NCBI GenBank assembly: GCA_947448865.1
Contig: CANFOW010000015.1
Location: 1 to 38,598 of the forward strand
Direction: 5' to 3'
DNA: 38,598 nt
Origin: Actinomycetota bacterium
Lineage (GTDB): Bacteria; Actinomycetota; Actinomycetes; S36-B12; UBA5976
The position numbers and the translations under genes were made by a program. Positions 7,674 through 16,466 of the stretch are shown here, one piece after another. A model generated the notes under the pieces. The model did not search any database, was not told where the DNA came from, and saw nothing but the letters and a program-made list of their open reading frames with translations. Position 1 is the stretch's first letter, and every line of letters begins with the position of its first letter.

Positions 7674-8822
7674 ATGTCAGAGTCACGCCCAGCGGCGCCA
7701 CATCGGTTTGTCTTACTTGACGGACTACGTGGTGTCGCTGCGTTGTTAGTTGTGTTGTTTCACGCCGCACGAGATGGCTCGCCGTTTTACAAACTCGATC
7801 CATTATTTTTGATGGTTGATTTCTTTTTTGTATTGTCCGGCTTTGTGTTGTTACCGAGTATGCCCAAGGCATGGCGAACATTTGGACGCGATAGTTACGT
7901 GTTCATCGTGAAGCGCATCTTCCGACTGTGGCCGATGCTCATTGCGGTGATGTTGACATCGGTTGCGGTGTATCACTTCGAGATGTGGGACACGCATCGC
8001 ACAGGTGCGGGATTCAATTACGACGTGAATCGCAACGGACACATGTACTTGATGGCGATGTTGCTGATGCAAATTTGGGTATCGAAGTCGATGATGATGG
8101 TTGTGCCTTTGTGGTCGCTTTCAGCAGAGTGGTTCGCGAACTTGGTTTACACATTCTTGACTCCGTTATGGAAAGTTGTTGGACTCGCGGTCGGTGTTGT
8201 TGTGGGCTATCACTACTTCCGACAAGGGTTGAAGCACGACACCGAGTGGATTGGGTGGATCGGTCCTATTCGAGGCGATGAAGCTTTCGGTCGAGCCCTG
8301 ATTGGATTCGGACTTGGTGGTTTGATGCGGGTGTTAGCGGATTGGATTGGTCCGCGAGTCTTTGCCCGCTGGTATGTGAATCTGCCACTGTTTGCGTTGT
8401 CGATTTATGCATCGTGGCGCTTGCTCGATGAGTATCGCAATCTGGGGTACGCCATCATCAATTACGCGGGACCTGTTTTTGCGTTCGTGGTGTTCACTGC
8501 TTCGTATGTGAAAATTCCGCATTCGAGTGTTTTGGGTCGCGTGCTGCTCAAACTTGGTGCCTGGTCGTTTGGAATCTATGCCTTTCACCGTATCTTCATG
8601 GACCTGTTCAACTACTACAGCGACAAGACCGAATCGTGGTGGCACACACCGATCTACATGGCGCCTAACCAGGTCTGGTTTAAGTATGTGGAGCTCAAAA
8701 TGGGCGTCGTGACGCTGGCCAGCGTTGCTGCCACGATTGTGGCGGGCTACCTTGTTGAGCGTCCATTGCAGCGTCTGGGTCGTCGCCTCACCCGTTTCCC
8801 ACAGGGTCACGAACGCCGATAA
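7674..8822 (+). CDS. Acyltransferase 3 family membrane protein
   Basis: 382 residues with about ten hydrophobic spans. The N-terminus reads FVLLDGLRGVAALLVVLFHA, the signature of acyltransferase 3 (OafA/ExoZ) proteins, with the conserved His at the end of the first span and Arg in LRG. The segment VPLWSLSAEWF matches the conserved SLSxEWxF motif. These enzymes move acetyl or other acyl groups onto cell-surface sugars, lipids or peptides; the target cannot be read here. It starts 11 bases after the glucosidase without a strong ribosome binding site and is probably in the same transcript. It is only distantly similar to the second such protein at 13277-14443. Confidence 0.88.
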   Translation: MSESRPAAPHRFVLLDGLRGVAALLVVLFHAARDGSPFYKLDPLFLMVDFFFVLSGFVLLPSMPKAWRTFGRDSYVFIVKRIFRLWPMLIAVMLTSVAVYHFEMWDTHRTGAGFNYDVNRNGHMYLMAMLLMQIWVSKSMMMVVPLWSLSAEWFANLVYTFLTPLWKVVGLAVGVVVGYHYFRQGLKHDTEWIGWIGPIRGDEAFGRALIGFGLGGLMRVLADWIGPRVFARWYVNLPLFALSIYASWRLLDEYRNLGYAIINYAGPVFAFVVFTASYVKIPHSSVLGRVLLKLGAWSFGIYAFHRIFMDLFNYYSDKTESWWHTPIYMAPNQVWFKYVELKMGVVTLASVAATIVAGYLVERPLQRLGRRLTRFPQGHERR

Positions 8823-8845
8823 ACTACATGAGCGCCGCAGGGCGT

Positions 8846-8919
8846 GGGCCCCTAGCTCAGTTGGTTAGAGCAACGGACTTTTAATCCGTGGGTCGTCGGT
8901 TCGAGCCCGACGGGGCCTA
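8846..8919 (+). tRNA. tRNA-Lys (anticodon UUU)
   Basis: A full cloverleaf folds by hand. The acceptor stem is GGGCCCC with GGGGCCT (first pair G-U), the D stem GCTC/GAGC, the anticodon stem ACGGA/TCCGT with loop CTTTTAA, and the T stem GTCGG/CCGAC with loop TTCGAGC. Anticodon TTT reads lysine codons AAA and AAG. The discriminator base is A; the CCA end is not encoded (C then AA follows), so it must be added after transcription. Confidence 0.95.
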
Positions 8920-9054
8920 CAAGTTTGAGCTAGATGTGGGCATCCTCTTTTACGGACAGGGTCGAACGCCTCAACTCAGCGACGTTGTCCTGAATACGAT
9001 TGAATGTGTATTCGGAGTAGTGCTGGCCAGGATTATTGCCTGCAACTCAAATTC

Positions 9055-9071
9055 AATAGGTATAGCCTATT
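9055..9071. promoter_or_regulatory. Palindrome in the promoter region of the 904-residue protein
   Basis: AATAGG TATAG CCTATT is a perfect 6 bp inverted repeat 20-37 bases before the ATG at 9092. Its centre contains TATAGC, a possible -10 element, with TTGCCT at 9036-9041 as a weak -35 at a long 19-base spacing. A repressor binding here would block the start of the gene. The site is supported only by symmetry and position. Confidence 0.35.
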
Positions 9072-9091
9072 CGCAACACAGGAGCGAATAA

Positions 9092-11806
9092 ATGGCTGAA
9101 ACTGATATCACTCGCGACTTTCAAGACATGGCGAGAGTCATTCAAAAGACTGCATTTTCAAAGATTCCACAAGAGGACGGGCTCCGCCTAGTTGAAAGAC
9201 TAGATGAACGAACTCTTCGCATCATGATGTCGATTTCAGGTCCACATTTAGAACCTCGTTTTGTATCCCAGCGTATTAAAGTTCAGCGAGTCCTAAGTAA
9301 CGTCTCCCGAGTGCCGGTAGAAATGGTGGCGCATCTATTGGCACCGGTATTCGAAGATGCCCGAAACCTCTTAACATCTGAGCAGTTTGAAAACCCTACC
9401 GAGACGGATTTTCAAAACATATTGACGATGTGGCGCACTCGGTGGTCTGAGGCAACAGTCCAAGCTTCGTTGGCTCACGTGGTTCTGCAGGAACTGGAGG
9501 CTGCTCCGCTTGCAGCCATGGAGCTCGCTCGACTACAGGAACACGCCGAGGTACTAAGAGCCCCCGAAGTAGATGTACCTGTCGATCAAGAGAAATCTGT
9601 CGATGACGTGAGTGCTGTGGCACATGGCAGCGAGTCCTTGCCCTCGTTTCAGCTCCCAGACTTGAATGAGCATATTTTGACGCCATTGGGTCGCAACCTT
9701 ATTAGGACTGCACTCGCAACCGCAGGTGAAGAACTAGGCGCACTATCCCGTGAAGAATATGAGCTGTTGCTTATGGAGTTCACACGGTTGAATGTGTCCT
9801 ACCACCAAGCCTGGTTTCACGTTGGTTATGCGGCCGCCCTAGAACTCGTTCCTCAAAATTTCAACATGGATTCTGCTGCTTTAAACGATGAACGCTTCGA
9901 GTGGCACATGTGGGGTTTAATAAAGGGCACACAGCGGATGCGAAATTCCGCTGCGATGAATGCGATTCTAAAAAATCCCGACCAATTTGCAATTGTTCAA
10001 AGAATGTTAGAAAAACTCATGGGAATTGAACTTTTTCCATATGTTATTGAACACCTACTAGCAGTGAATCATGATTCAGCGTTCAGGCTGCTCGAGTCTG
10101 TACCTTTCGGGCCAGTGGAGACGATTGCTCACGAACTAGAGGTCGCACGACTTATTGATGATGAATCAGTTCGACTGCTACGTTCCGGAAATGCGGCGGC
10201 AGCGGTTAAAATTTTACGTTCTGGGCGCAAGCGGCTAGAAATTTTTATTACGCAAAATGAAGGTACCGTTAAAGTGCCCACAGTAGTTGATGACCTACGT
10301 GTCCGATTAACAATTGGTATTGCCGCTAGTGAGCGACTGATGAGAGACCATTCAAGTTCGACGCGAGAACTTACATCAGTCAAAGAATCAGTATTGGAAG
10401 TTGCGACTCATCGCACGCAAGCTAGATACTTTGTGCAGTTGGCATTGACGGAATCCAACACGACGAAAATTGAAGACGTTGCGTTGCCGAGAAGTCAAGC
10501 AGACAAAATCAGTTTTGATCGGAAGTTTGGTGGATCAGAATTAAACCTCAAGCGTGCCACCGAACTTAATCCAGAAGCGGGCGATGCGAACTATTTGTTA
10601 GGCGGTTTGGCAATTGCCGGAAACCGTCCTGACGAAGCACTCAATAATCTTGGAAGTGCTCGCCTAACATACGAATCCAGCAGACAAGATCGTTACTACC
10701 TATTGCCGCTGATCATCTGGCAACAGATTTATCAACGGATGTTTTCAGATGGTGTTTCATCAGTGCCTGAGGCATTGAAACTTTTGTACACCGAACTTCC
10801 ACCAGAAATTCGATTACAAACTGAAGAAGTCGATAACGTCATGCTCCGTGTTCAGAAGGAGTCACCGAACGCAATCTCTGAATTGCTTGATTGGCTTGGC
10901 ATGAATAGAGAATCGAATCATCAAGCGCCGACATTCCAAGTTCTTCACAGTGCACTTGATGCTGTGAGCAGTATTTCACCCGGGCTTCTGAATCTGATTG
11001 CACGGGTTCAAAGTCGTCGAAATCGAATGGTTTTATTGCTAACGCTTCTTCATAGAAGTCTAGAGGCATCAATCACAGAGGACACAGACGCAATCCTGGA
11101 TGCTATAGATGAATTACTCGCTCAGGGCGTACCGCATCTTCATGCGACATGGGCTGAAGCTTGTCTTTACAATGAATCGTTACGGCAATACCTTTCTATT
11201 CGTGCGGCTGACCATATCGCTGTGAACTCACTTGTCCTTGTTGAGGATGTTGCATTTGCAAAAGCAGGTCTCGAGAAAGTCGGCTACTCACTTTTGCCAG
11301 TAAAAAGTGATGAGGATCGTTACTTCCTCGAGCAAGTTGCAGAGGCCATCAAGGTGTACGATCCTGCGACTGCCGAGTTGTGGCTCAGCGACCCACAAAG
11401 TAATGTCCCGGAATCCTACGTACCTGTAATTCGGGAGCGAGAATCCACTGTCGATAAGAAACACGTATCGATTCTCTTCATCGGTGGAATGGACGAAGAG
11501 CAAGGCGAAACGTTCTTACAAGTGAAACGGCGACTTGCAGACGATCAACAATCTGGCATATCAATAAAGTTTGAAGCACCTGGCTGGAAGTCCGGTTGGT
11601 CTCCAGTTGCTGAGCGGATTGAGAACCACATTTCGGAGTATGACGTCATCATTTTGATGCCACTCGTTAGAACAAATTTTGGTCGCCGTATTCGCAGGAT
11701 TGCTGGGGATAATCGTGTGAACTGGTTCGCCTGCACTGGAAGAGGGCAAGGCTCAGTCATGGAGTCAATCACTCGGGCTGCGGAGTGGGTTCGAAGCCAG
11801 CAATAA
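9092..11806 (+). CDS. Large protein of unknown function with TPR-like region and C-terminal DUF2325-like domain
   Basis: 904 residues, start supported by AGGAG seven bases upstream. I do not recognise the full-length family. The protein is soluble, mostly helical and lacks a signal peptide or membrane spans. Residues 1-150 and 190-450 are helical and acidic, separated by a variable linker (EVDVPVDQEKSVDD) near 180. Residues about 480-540 contain a TPR-like pair (LKRATELNPEAGDANYLLGG, then PDEALNNLGSARLTYES). The last 116 residues change character: ISILFIGGMDEEQG (from about 791), EYDVIILMPLVRTNFGRRIRR and NWFACTGRG form a Rossmann-like beta-alpha pattern resembling DUF2325 domains. The gene stands alone directly after a tRNA gene, a common site for accessory genes. 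A stress, signalling or defence role is only a guess. Confidence 0.7.
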   Translation: MAETDITRDFQDMARVIQKTAFSKIPQEDGLRLVERLDERTLRIMMSISGPHLEPRFVSQRIKVQRVLSNVSRVPVEMVAHLLAPVFEDARNLLTSEQFENPTETDFQNILTMWRTRWSEATVQASLAHVVLQELEAAPLAAMELARLQEHAEVLRAPEVDVPVDQEKSVDDVSAVAHGSESLPSFQLPDLNEHILTPLGRNLIRTALATAGEELGALSREEYELLLMEFTRLNVSYHQAWFHVGYAAALELVPQNFNMDSAALNDERFEWHMWGLIKGTQRMRNSAAMNAILKNPDQFAIVQRMLEKLMGIELFPYVIEHLLAVNHDSAFRLLESVPFGPVETIAHELEVARLIDDESVRLLRSGNAAAAVKILRSGRKRLEIFITQNEGTVKVPTVVDDLRVRLTIGIAASERLMRDHSSSTRELTSVKESVLEVATHRTQARYFVQLALTESNTTKIEDVALPRSQADKISFDRKFGGSELNLKRATELNPEAGDANYLLGGLAIAGNRPDEALNNLGSARLTYESSRQDRYYLLPLIIWQQIYQRMFSDGVSSVPEALKLLYTELPPEIRLQTEEVDNVMLRVQKESPNAISELLDWLGMNRESNHQAPTFQVLHSALDAVSSISPGLLNLIARVQSRRNRMVLLLTLLHRSLEASITEDTDAILDAIDELLAQGVPHLHATWAEACLYNESLRQYLSIRAADHIAVNSLVLVEDVAFAKAGLEKVGYSLLPVKSDEDRYFLEQVAEAIKVYDPATAELWLSDPQSNVPESYVPVIRERESTVDKKHVSILFIGGMDEEQGETFLQVKRRLADDQQSGISIKFEAPGWKSGWSPVAERIENHISEYDVIILMPLVRTNFGRRIRRIAGDNRVNWFACTGRGQGSVMESITRAAEWVRSQQ

Positions 11807-11847
11807 GTTCGAAAATGCGATTCAGATGGCGTTGATGAAGTCGCCGA

Positions 11848-13080
11848 CTAATCGAGCCCAGCCAACTCGCCAAGTACTCGTACCGCCGAGCGAGCTGCTC
11901 CTTCTAAGCCACCGGGACCCTTGCGGTCGTCCGTGTGTTCGCCAGCGAAAAAGACTTTGTTTCCCAGTGGCGCCGCAATGATAGGCAATATCCGTTCGCG
12001 TTGATCACCTATCGGAGCCCGCACAATGGCTTGGGAAAACGGATCTGTAGTCCAACTGTGCGATGCGTACTTCACGTGTGTGATTTCCTCGCCAAGTAGA
12101 TGGGTGACTGTGTCGTCCCATTTGCTGATGTACGCTGCGTCGATAACTGCAGGCTCACCGTCGCCGCCTGGCAATGATGAGGTAATCACGTAATCGCCGA
12201 CTTGATGAATTGATTGATCGACAATCCAAGGTGGGACAGTGTTAGTGAAGCATCCGTCTCCAACGACCTTTGAAATTTCATCTCGCTTCTCGTATTGCAC
12301 GATTACTTTGGCGGCAGTGCCATAAGAGAGTTCGGCCAATGCTGCGACTTTCTCTTGAGACAACGCTGGCCAAAACCCAAGCTGGCTCACAAGAGGCCCG
12401 GGCACTGTGACGACAACTCGATCGGCGTGATGGATGCCTGAACTCGAGTGCACCTGGACTTGGTCGCCAGACCAGTCGATGCTCGTGACAACTTCGTTCA
12501 ACTGCACAGTCACTTGCTCGGCCAATCGTTTTGCCAATAAGTCATTGCCTCCCACAATGCGATACGAGTCAGCGTCTTCTTTTCGCAACTGCATGGCGAA
12601 CTCGGCTGCATCGCAATCACGCAGCGATGCAACAGGTGTGTATTGGGTATAGGACGTCAGAAAATCAATCACAGGTTGCGGAGCATGAAGTCGCGCAGTC
12701 CATGCGGCGAGATTTTCAGCAACAGCCGGCGGAGTCTCGTCATACGCATTCAGCAACCAACCTGTAATCTCGCGGCGGCTGGCTTCATCCAGTAAGACAC
12801 CATCAAAGAGCATTGGTGGGGCAGTGGGGTCAAAGTATCCGCACGACACAAACTCCAAGCCCAAACTTTTTGCCAAGTTAATGACGGTGTTGTGACCCGA
12901 GTACATCGTCTCGGCTCCAAGCTCACCAAACATGCCACCTTCGAAGTGGTCGTGCAAGGTCCACAAGCGACCGCCGACTCGATCACGTGCTTCAAGCACC
13001 ACTATGTCGTCGCCTGCCCTCTGGCGTTCGACCGCCACCATCAGTCCAGATAGCCCAGCTCCGATAACAATGGTTTTCAT
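11848..13080 (-). CDS. Flavin-containing amine oxidase (monoamine oxidase family)
   Basis: 410 residues from the ATG at 13080, chosen because GAGGAATCTGAA precedes it and the protein then begins with the FAD motif; a longer frame to 13122 adds only 14 unconserved residues. The dinucleotide-binding GAGLSG (7-12), the ribose-binding Glu30 and GGRLW (36-40) mark the FAD domain. Near the C-terminus FFAGEHTDDRKGPGGLEGA is the second FAD contact. It oxidises primary amines to aldehydes with release of ammonia and hydrogen peroxide, or possibly another substrate of this broad family. No partner gene adjoins it. It converges with the 904-residue gene with only 41 bases between their stop codons. Confidence 0.88.
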   Translation of the reverse strand: MKTIVIGAGLSGLMVAVERQRAGDDIVVLEARDRVGGRLWTLHDHFEGGMFGELGAETMYSGHNTVINLAKSLGLEFVSCGYFDPTAPPMLFDGVLLDEASRREITGWLLNAYDETPPAVAENLAAWTARLHAPQPVIDFLTSYTQYTPVASLRDCDAAEFAMQLRKEDADSYRIVGGNDLLAKRLAEQVTVQLNEVVTSIDWSGDQVQVHSSSGIHHADRVVVTVPGPLVSQLGFWPALSQEKVAALAELSYGTAAKVIVQYEKRDEISKVVGDGCFTNTVPPWIVDQSIHQVGDYVITSSLPGGDGEPAVIDAAYISKWDDTVTHLLGEEITHVKYASHSWTTDPFSQAIVRAPIGDQRERILPIIAAPLGNKVFFAGEHTDDRKGPGGLEGAARSAVRVLGELAGLD

Positions 13081-13133
13081 TTCAGATTCCTCGTGGGTTG
13101 TGGCTTGTGGTATCTGATACATCTAATCACTAT

Positions 13134-13214
13134 GAGTCAAAAGAGATGGAAGAGATGGAAGAGATGGAAGAGATGGAAGAGATGGAAGAGTCAAAAGAGA
13201 TGGAAGAGATGGAA
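13134..13214. repeat. 9-bp minisatellite, nine units of two types
   Basis: Nine uninterrupted 9-base units occupy 81 bases: one GAGTCAAAA, five GAGATGGAA, one GAGTCAAAA, two GAGATGGAA (pattern ABBBBBABB). The array lies between the divergent amine oxidase and acyltransferase genes, inside their shared promoter region. Because the unit is a multiple of three, every frame through it is open. A plus-strand ATG at 13132 would give a 29-residue peptide built of KRW triplets ending at 13221, but no ribosome binding site precedes it. Confidence 0.95.
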
Positions 13215-13276
13215 CAGCTAGTTCACACCACCTTGTGACTGAGCATTGACCGGGTGACCTGCCAATACCATTGACT

Positions 13277-14443
13277 ATGCAAGAGTCACAGTCCGTTTCA
13301 GCATCGCCGCGTCCGGCGACTGTGCGATCTGAGTGGCTTGATGTTGTTCGCGGACTTGCAATTGCCACTGTTGTGGCTGTTCATTCAATACAAGTCGCCG
13401 ACCGGTTGGTGGTTCACAGCCAATCAAAGTTATTTTCAGACTTCATAGGTAACGGGAAGTACGGAGTCGAGCTTTTCTTTTTCATCTCGGGTTGGCTTCT
13501 GGTCTCGATTTATGGTCAGTCAGGCGACTCACTGGGAAAGTCATATTGGGCGCGACGCATCGGCAGGATTTATCCGCTGTGGTTAGTGTTTCTTGGAATT
13601 CAATTATTTCGAGCCCAAGCCACGCAAACAGGCGGTCTGTATACCGCCATGCAACCAGTAGATGGTGAGCCACAGTTTTTTCATAGCACCGCTGGAATCA
13701 TTGTCCTGGCTTTAACATTCACGCTATTTATATCAGCGTCATTGTGGAACAACGTCATCCCAGGCGGCTGGTCTATTCAGTCCGAAGTTGGTCACTATCT
13801 GCTTTTCCCACTGATTCGAAATCGTTCACTCAATGTGGTTTTGGTAAGCGCTGCGCTGGTCAACATTGTGACGCGCTATCTAAGAGATTCTCGTCCGTAT
13901 CTGAATGCTTGGCCGAATGGATCGCTACACGTGCTTGATGCCTGGCTACGACTCGGCTTGTATTCGACATTCGGATATTTTTTGATTGGCATTCTTAGTT
14001 TCTTGATATATCAAGGATGGCTAAACACCAGAAGCATCCAGGCATCGTTCAAGAGCGCTGGAATCTCTTGGCCAGTATGGGCACTCTTTATTCCGAGCCT
14101 CTTTATTGTGTCGTGCCCACTCGGTCGGCAAAATCAAGCGTACGCATTTTTGATTGTGATGATTCTGGTGAGTTTTGCAATCATGAAGTTCACAACATCT
14201 CGTCGGATTTTCACAGTACTCGGTAAGTATTCGTACTTTATTTACTTCATGCATTTCAGAGTGCTTGATTCCATGGAACGCATCGCGACCAACATCGGGT
14301 TTGTTGGCACTGGTCCTGGCTCGCAGGAGCTAACTTTTGTGGCAGTTCTGGTGCTAGCTCTCGGAATATCGGTTCTCTTTGCAATCCCATCAATGAAGTA
14401 CTTCGAGCGACCAATAATCCGGTTTTCACATCGCGTGAAGTAG
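13277..14443 (+). CDS. Acyltransferase 3 family membrane protein
   Basis: 388 residues from ATG 13277; an in-frame TTG two codons earlier is an alternative. EWLDVVRGLAIATVVAVHSIQV carries the conserved Arg and His of acyltransferase 3 proteins. GVELFFFISGWLLVSIYG matches the second signature span, and about nine further hydrophobic spans follow. The end (KYFERPIIRFSHR) has the ExP motif common to this family. It probably acylates a surface polysaccharide, but the acceptor is unknown. It is divergent from the amine oxidase gene, with the 9-bp repeat array between the two starts. Confidence 0.87.
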   Translation: MQESQSVSASPRPATVRSEWLDVVRGLAIATVVAVHSIQVADRLVVHSQSKLFSDFIGNGKYGVELFFFISGWLLVSIYGQSGDSLGKSYWARRIGRIYPLWLVFLGIQLFRAQATQTGGLYTAMQPVDGEPQFFHSTAGIIVLALTFTLFISASLWNNVIPGGWSIQSEVGHYLLFPLIRNRSLNVVLVSAALVNIVTRYLRDSRPYLNAWPNGSLHVLDAWLRLGLYSTFGYFLIGILSFLIYQGWLNTRSIQASFKSAGISWPVWALFIPSLFIVSCPLGRQNQAYAFLIVMILVSFAIMKFTTSRRIFTVLGKYSYFIYFMHFRVLDSMERIATNIGFVGTGPGSQELTFVAVLVLALGISVLFAIPSMKYFERPIIRFSHRVK

Positions 14444-14585
14444 TTTTCTAGCTTGAATTCCTTGATTTGGACAAGTGGCCATTGAATTGTCAGTGGCCGC
14501 TAGTACTGTCTAATTACATCGTTTTGCTCTCACGCATGGGTGAAGCGATGTGCGTGATCAAGAACGAGAAACCGTGGAGATTCTT

Positions 14586-14930
14586 ATGAGTGACATAAGT
14601 AAGTTTGACAACGTCGATCCAGAAGACATCGAGAATTTTGATACCGAAGGATTTTTTCGCAAAGTAAAACAATTTGCGAGCAAGATTCCGTTCGCCGAAG
14701 ATCTCGTCGCCGGTTACTACGCTATGCGGGACCCCAAGACAGCCTTTTCCCATAAAGCATCACTCTTTGGCGCACTTGTATATTTCGTGTTGCCAATCGA
14801 TGCAATTCCTGATGCGATTCCATTCATTGGATATTTGGATGACGCTGGCGTCTTAGCCGCCGCTATGAAGTTCGTGGGCAAAGCAGTCACTCCCGAACAT
14901 CGAAAATTAGCGCGCCAGTTCTTAAGCTAA
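14586..14930 (+). CDS. YkvA/DUF1232 family small membrane protein
   Basis: 114 residues from ATG 14586, preceded by GTGGAG at a 7-base distance. The C-terminal half holds the hallmark of DUF1232: ALVYFVLPIDAIPDAIPFIGYLDD, a hydrophobic hairpin with PIDAIPD and a conserved Asp pair. The N-terminal 40 residues are acidic (DNVDPEDIENFDTE). The function of the family is not established; it is often found near membrane homeostasis genes, as here, with NfeD and stomatin genes following 110 bases downstream. Confidence 0.85.
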   Translation: MSDISKFDNVDPEDIENFDTEGFFRKVKQFASKIPFAEDLVAGYYAMRDPKTAFSHKASLFGALVYFVLPIDAIPDAIPFIGYLDDAGVLAAAMKFVGKAVTPEHRKLARQFLS

Positions 14931-15040
14931 GTGCCTGTAGATGTACGCCAAATCGATAAACCACTAAGTAATTCGTTAGAAGTCTTAAAACTTATGCTAA
15001 AAAACAACGATGTTGCTAAAGTGAAAAGTGGAGGATGTCG

Positions 15041-15472
15041 ATGGGTACCGTGATCTGGCTTGGCCTCGCATTAGTGTGTGTCCTGGCTGAAATTGTGAGT
15101 TTTAACTTCGTTTTCGCGTCCTTTGCTATTGGGTGTGTAGCCGCTGGAGTCGTGGCGTTACTCCCAGTGAGTACTTTCATTGGAATCCCAGTGTTTGGTC
15201 TTGCTTCGGTTGCATCGCTGACGTTAATACGTCCTGCCATCTTGAAAAAAATCTATAGCCGAGGCGACCATGAACCCACAGGCTTAGACAAAATGATCGG
15301 TCGCACAGCAGTTGTAAGTTCCGCTGTGTCACAGACGTCTGGTTCGATAACCATTGACGGAGAAACGTGGTCAGCACGCTCTACAGCCGCCCTGATGCCT
15401 ATTGGCACCACCGTCACAATCACCTCAATCATGGGCGCAATGGCAATCGTGGACGAAGTGAAAGTTAGTTAG
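15041..15472 (+). CDS. NfeD-like membrane protein
   Basis: 143 residues. ATG 15041 is preferred over the in-frame ATG at 15035, which overlaps the ribosome binding site GGAGG at 15030-15034. Three or so hydrophobic segments (VIWLGLALVCVLAEIV, FASFAIGCVAAGVVALL, FGLASVASLTLI) precede an OB-fold-like soluble tail (LDKMIGRTAVVSS through WSARS and PIGTTVTITSIMGAMAIVDEV), the usual NfeD C-terminal domain. NfeD proteins partner with stomatin-type SPFH proteins in membrane microdomains, and the gene immediately downstream is one. Confidence 0.88.
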   Translation: MGTVIWLGLALVCVLAEIVSFNFVFASFAIGCVAAGVVALLPVSTFIGIPVFGLASVASLTLIRPAILKKIYSRGDHEPTGLDKMIGRTAVVSSAVSQTSGSITIDGETWSARSTAALMPIGTTVTITSIMGAMAIVDEVKVS

Positions 15473-15520
15473 TTCGGAATCAAAAATGACAATTCAGAAA
15501 TGTGAAACGGGGAATAAATA

Positions 15521-16411
15521 GTGAGTCAAAATACACTTCCAGTCGGGCAAGCTGTAATCGGTGTAGCAGTCGTAATTGCTATCGCAATTGTTTTGCGCGG
15601 TATCCGCATTATTCCGCAAGCCAGCGCAGGTGTTGTTGAGCGTTTGGGCAAGTACCATCGCACATTGAATGCAGGATTAAATATGGTGATTCCTGGGCTT
15701 GATAAGGTGCGTCGACCGCTCATGGACCTGCGTGAGCAAGTTGTGTCATTTCCGCCACAGCCTGTGATCACGGCTGACAACCTGGTCGTCAACATCGATA
15801 CCGTCGTGTACTTCCAAGTCACTAAGGCAAAAGATGCCACATACGAAATTGTGGATTACGTCCAAGGTATTGAACAGCTCGTTGTGACCACATTGCGTAA
15901 CTCTGTCGGTGGACTCGATCTCGAGGCAACGCTGACATCGCGAGACCAGATCAATGCAACATTGCGCGGGACACTTGATGAAGCAACCAGCAAATGGGGA
16001 GTTCGCGTCAATCGTGTGGAACTGAAAGCGATTGAACCACCCAAGAGTGTTCAGGAAGCCATGGAAAAGCAGATGCGTGCCGATCGTGAAAAGCGCGCCA
16101 CAATTCTGGCTGCCGAGGGAACAAAACAGAGTGACATCTTGACCGCAGAAGGTGCAAAGCAATCAGCCATCTTGCGTGCTGAAGGTGATGCTCAAGCAAC
16201 AATCTTGAAGGCTCAAGCCGAAGCACAAGCCGTACAAAAAGTTTTTGATGCCATCCATCTGGCCAATCCAAACGAGCAGGTACTCGCTTACCAATACCTC
16301 CAGCAACTGCCAGCGATAGCTAACGGAACCGCAAGCAAAGTATGGATTTTGCCAAGTGAACTATCGGGTGCTGCGGCTCAGATTGCTAAAGCGCTCAACC
16401 CGAAGTACTAG
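15521..16411 (+). CDS. SPFH/stomatin-like membrane protein
   Basis: 296 residues with a GTG start behind GGGGAA. One N-terminal span (AVIGVAVVIAIAIVLRG) is followed by the SPFH domain opening IRIIPQASAGVVERLGKYHRTLNAGLNMVIPGLDKV. The segment LTSRDQINATLRGTLDEATSKWGVRVNRVELK is the stomatin core. Residues about 185-250 contain coiled-coil repeats of the form AEGxKQSxILxAEG, used for ring assembly. It pairs with the upstream NfeD-like protein, 48 bases away. The role is probably in organising membrane microdomains or regulating membrane proteases. Confidence 0.93.
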   Translation: MSQNTLPVGQAVIGVAVVIAIAIVLRGIRIIPQASAGVVERLGKYHRTLNAGLNMVIPGLDKVRRPLMDLREQVVSFPPQPVITADNLVVNIDTVVYFQVTKAKDATYEIVDYVQGIEQLVVTTLRNSVGGLDLEATLTSRDQINATLRGTLDEATSKWGVRVNRVELKAIEPPKSVQEAMEKQMRADREKRATILAAEGTKQSDILTAEGAKQSAILRAEGDAQATILKAQAEAQAVQKVFDAIHLANPNEQVLAYQYLQQLPAIANGTASKVWILPSELSGAAAQIAKALNPKY

Positions 16412-16425
16412 GCAAAGAAGCTCAT

Positions 16426-16466
16426 AACGTGGTGGTCCAAGAAATTGGATCACCACGTTGCTTTTA
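16426..16466. terminator. Bidirectional terminator between stomatin and HutD-like genes
   Basis: AACGTGGTGGTCCAA and TTGGATCACCACGTT form a 15 bp stem with one G-U pair and a GAAA tetraloop (16426-16459), followed by GCTTTTA on the plus strand. The T-run overlaps the stop codon of the convergent minus-strand gene. Confidence 0.85.

Noticed and set aside
7366-7881. 171-codon minus-strand frame across the glucosidase/acyltransferase junction
   Set aside because: It is antisense to two well-supported genes and contains no domain.
8888-9091. 67-codon frame starting within the tRNA-Lys gene
   Set aside because: It overlaps the tRNA and the promoter region of the next gene and has no start signal.
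8846-11880. Integrated element using the tRNA-Lys 3' end as attachment site
   Set aside because: Only an 8-base match (TCGAGCCC) to the T loop occurs near 11853, inside the amine oxidase gene, and there is no integrase.
13123-13368. Minus-strand frame with LPS repeats through the 9-bp array
   Set aside because: The repeat opens all frames; this one overlaps the acyltransferase start and has no ribosome binding site.
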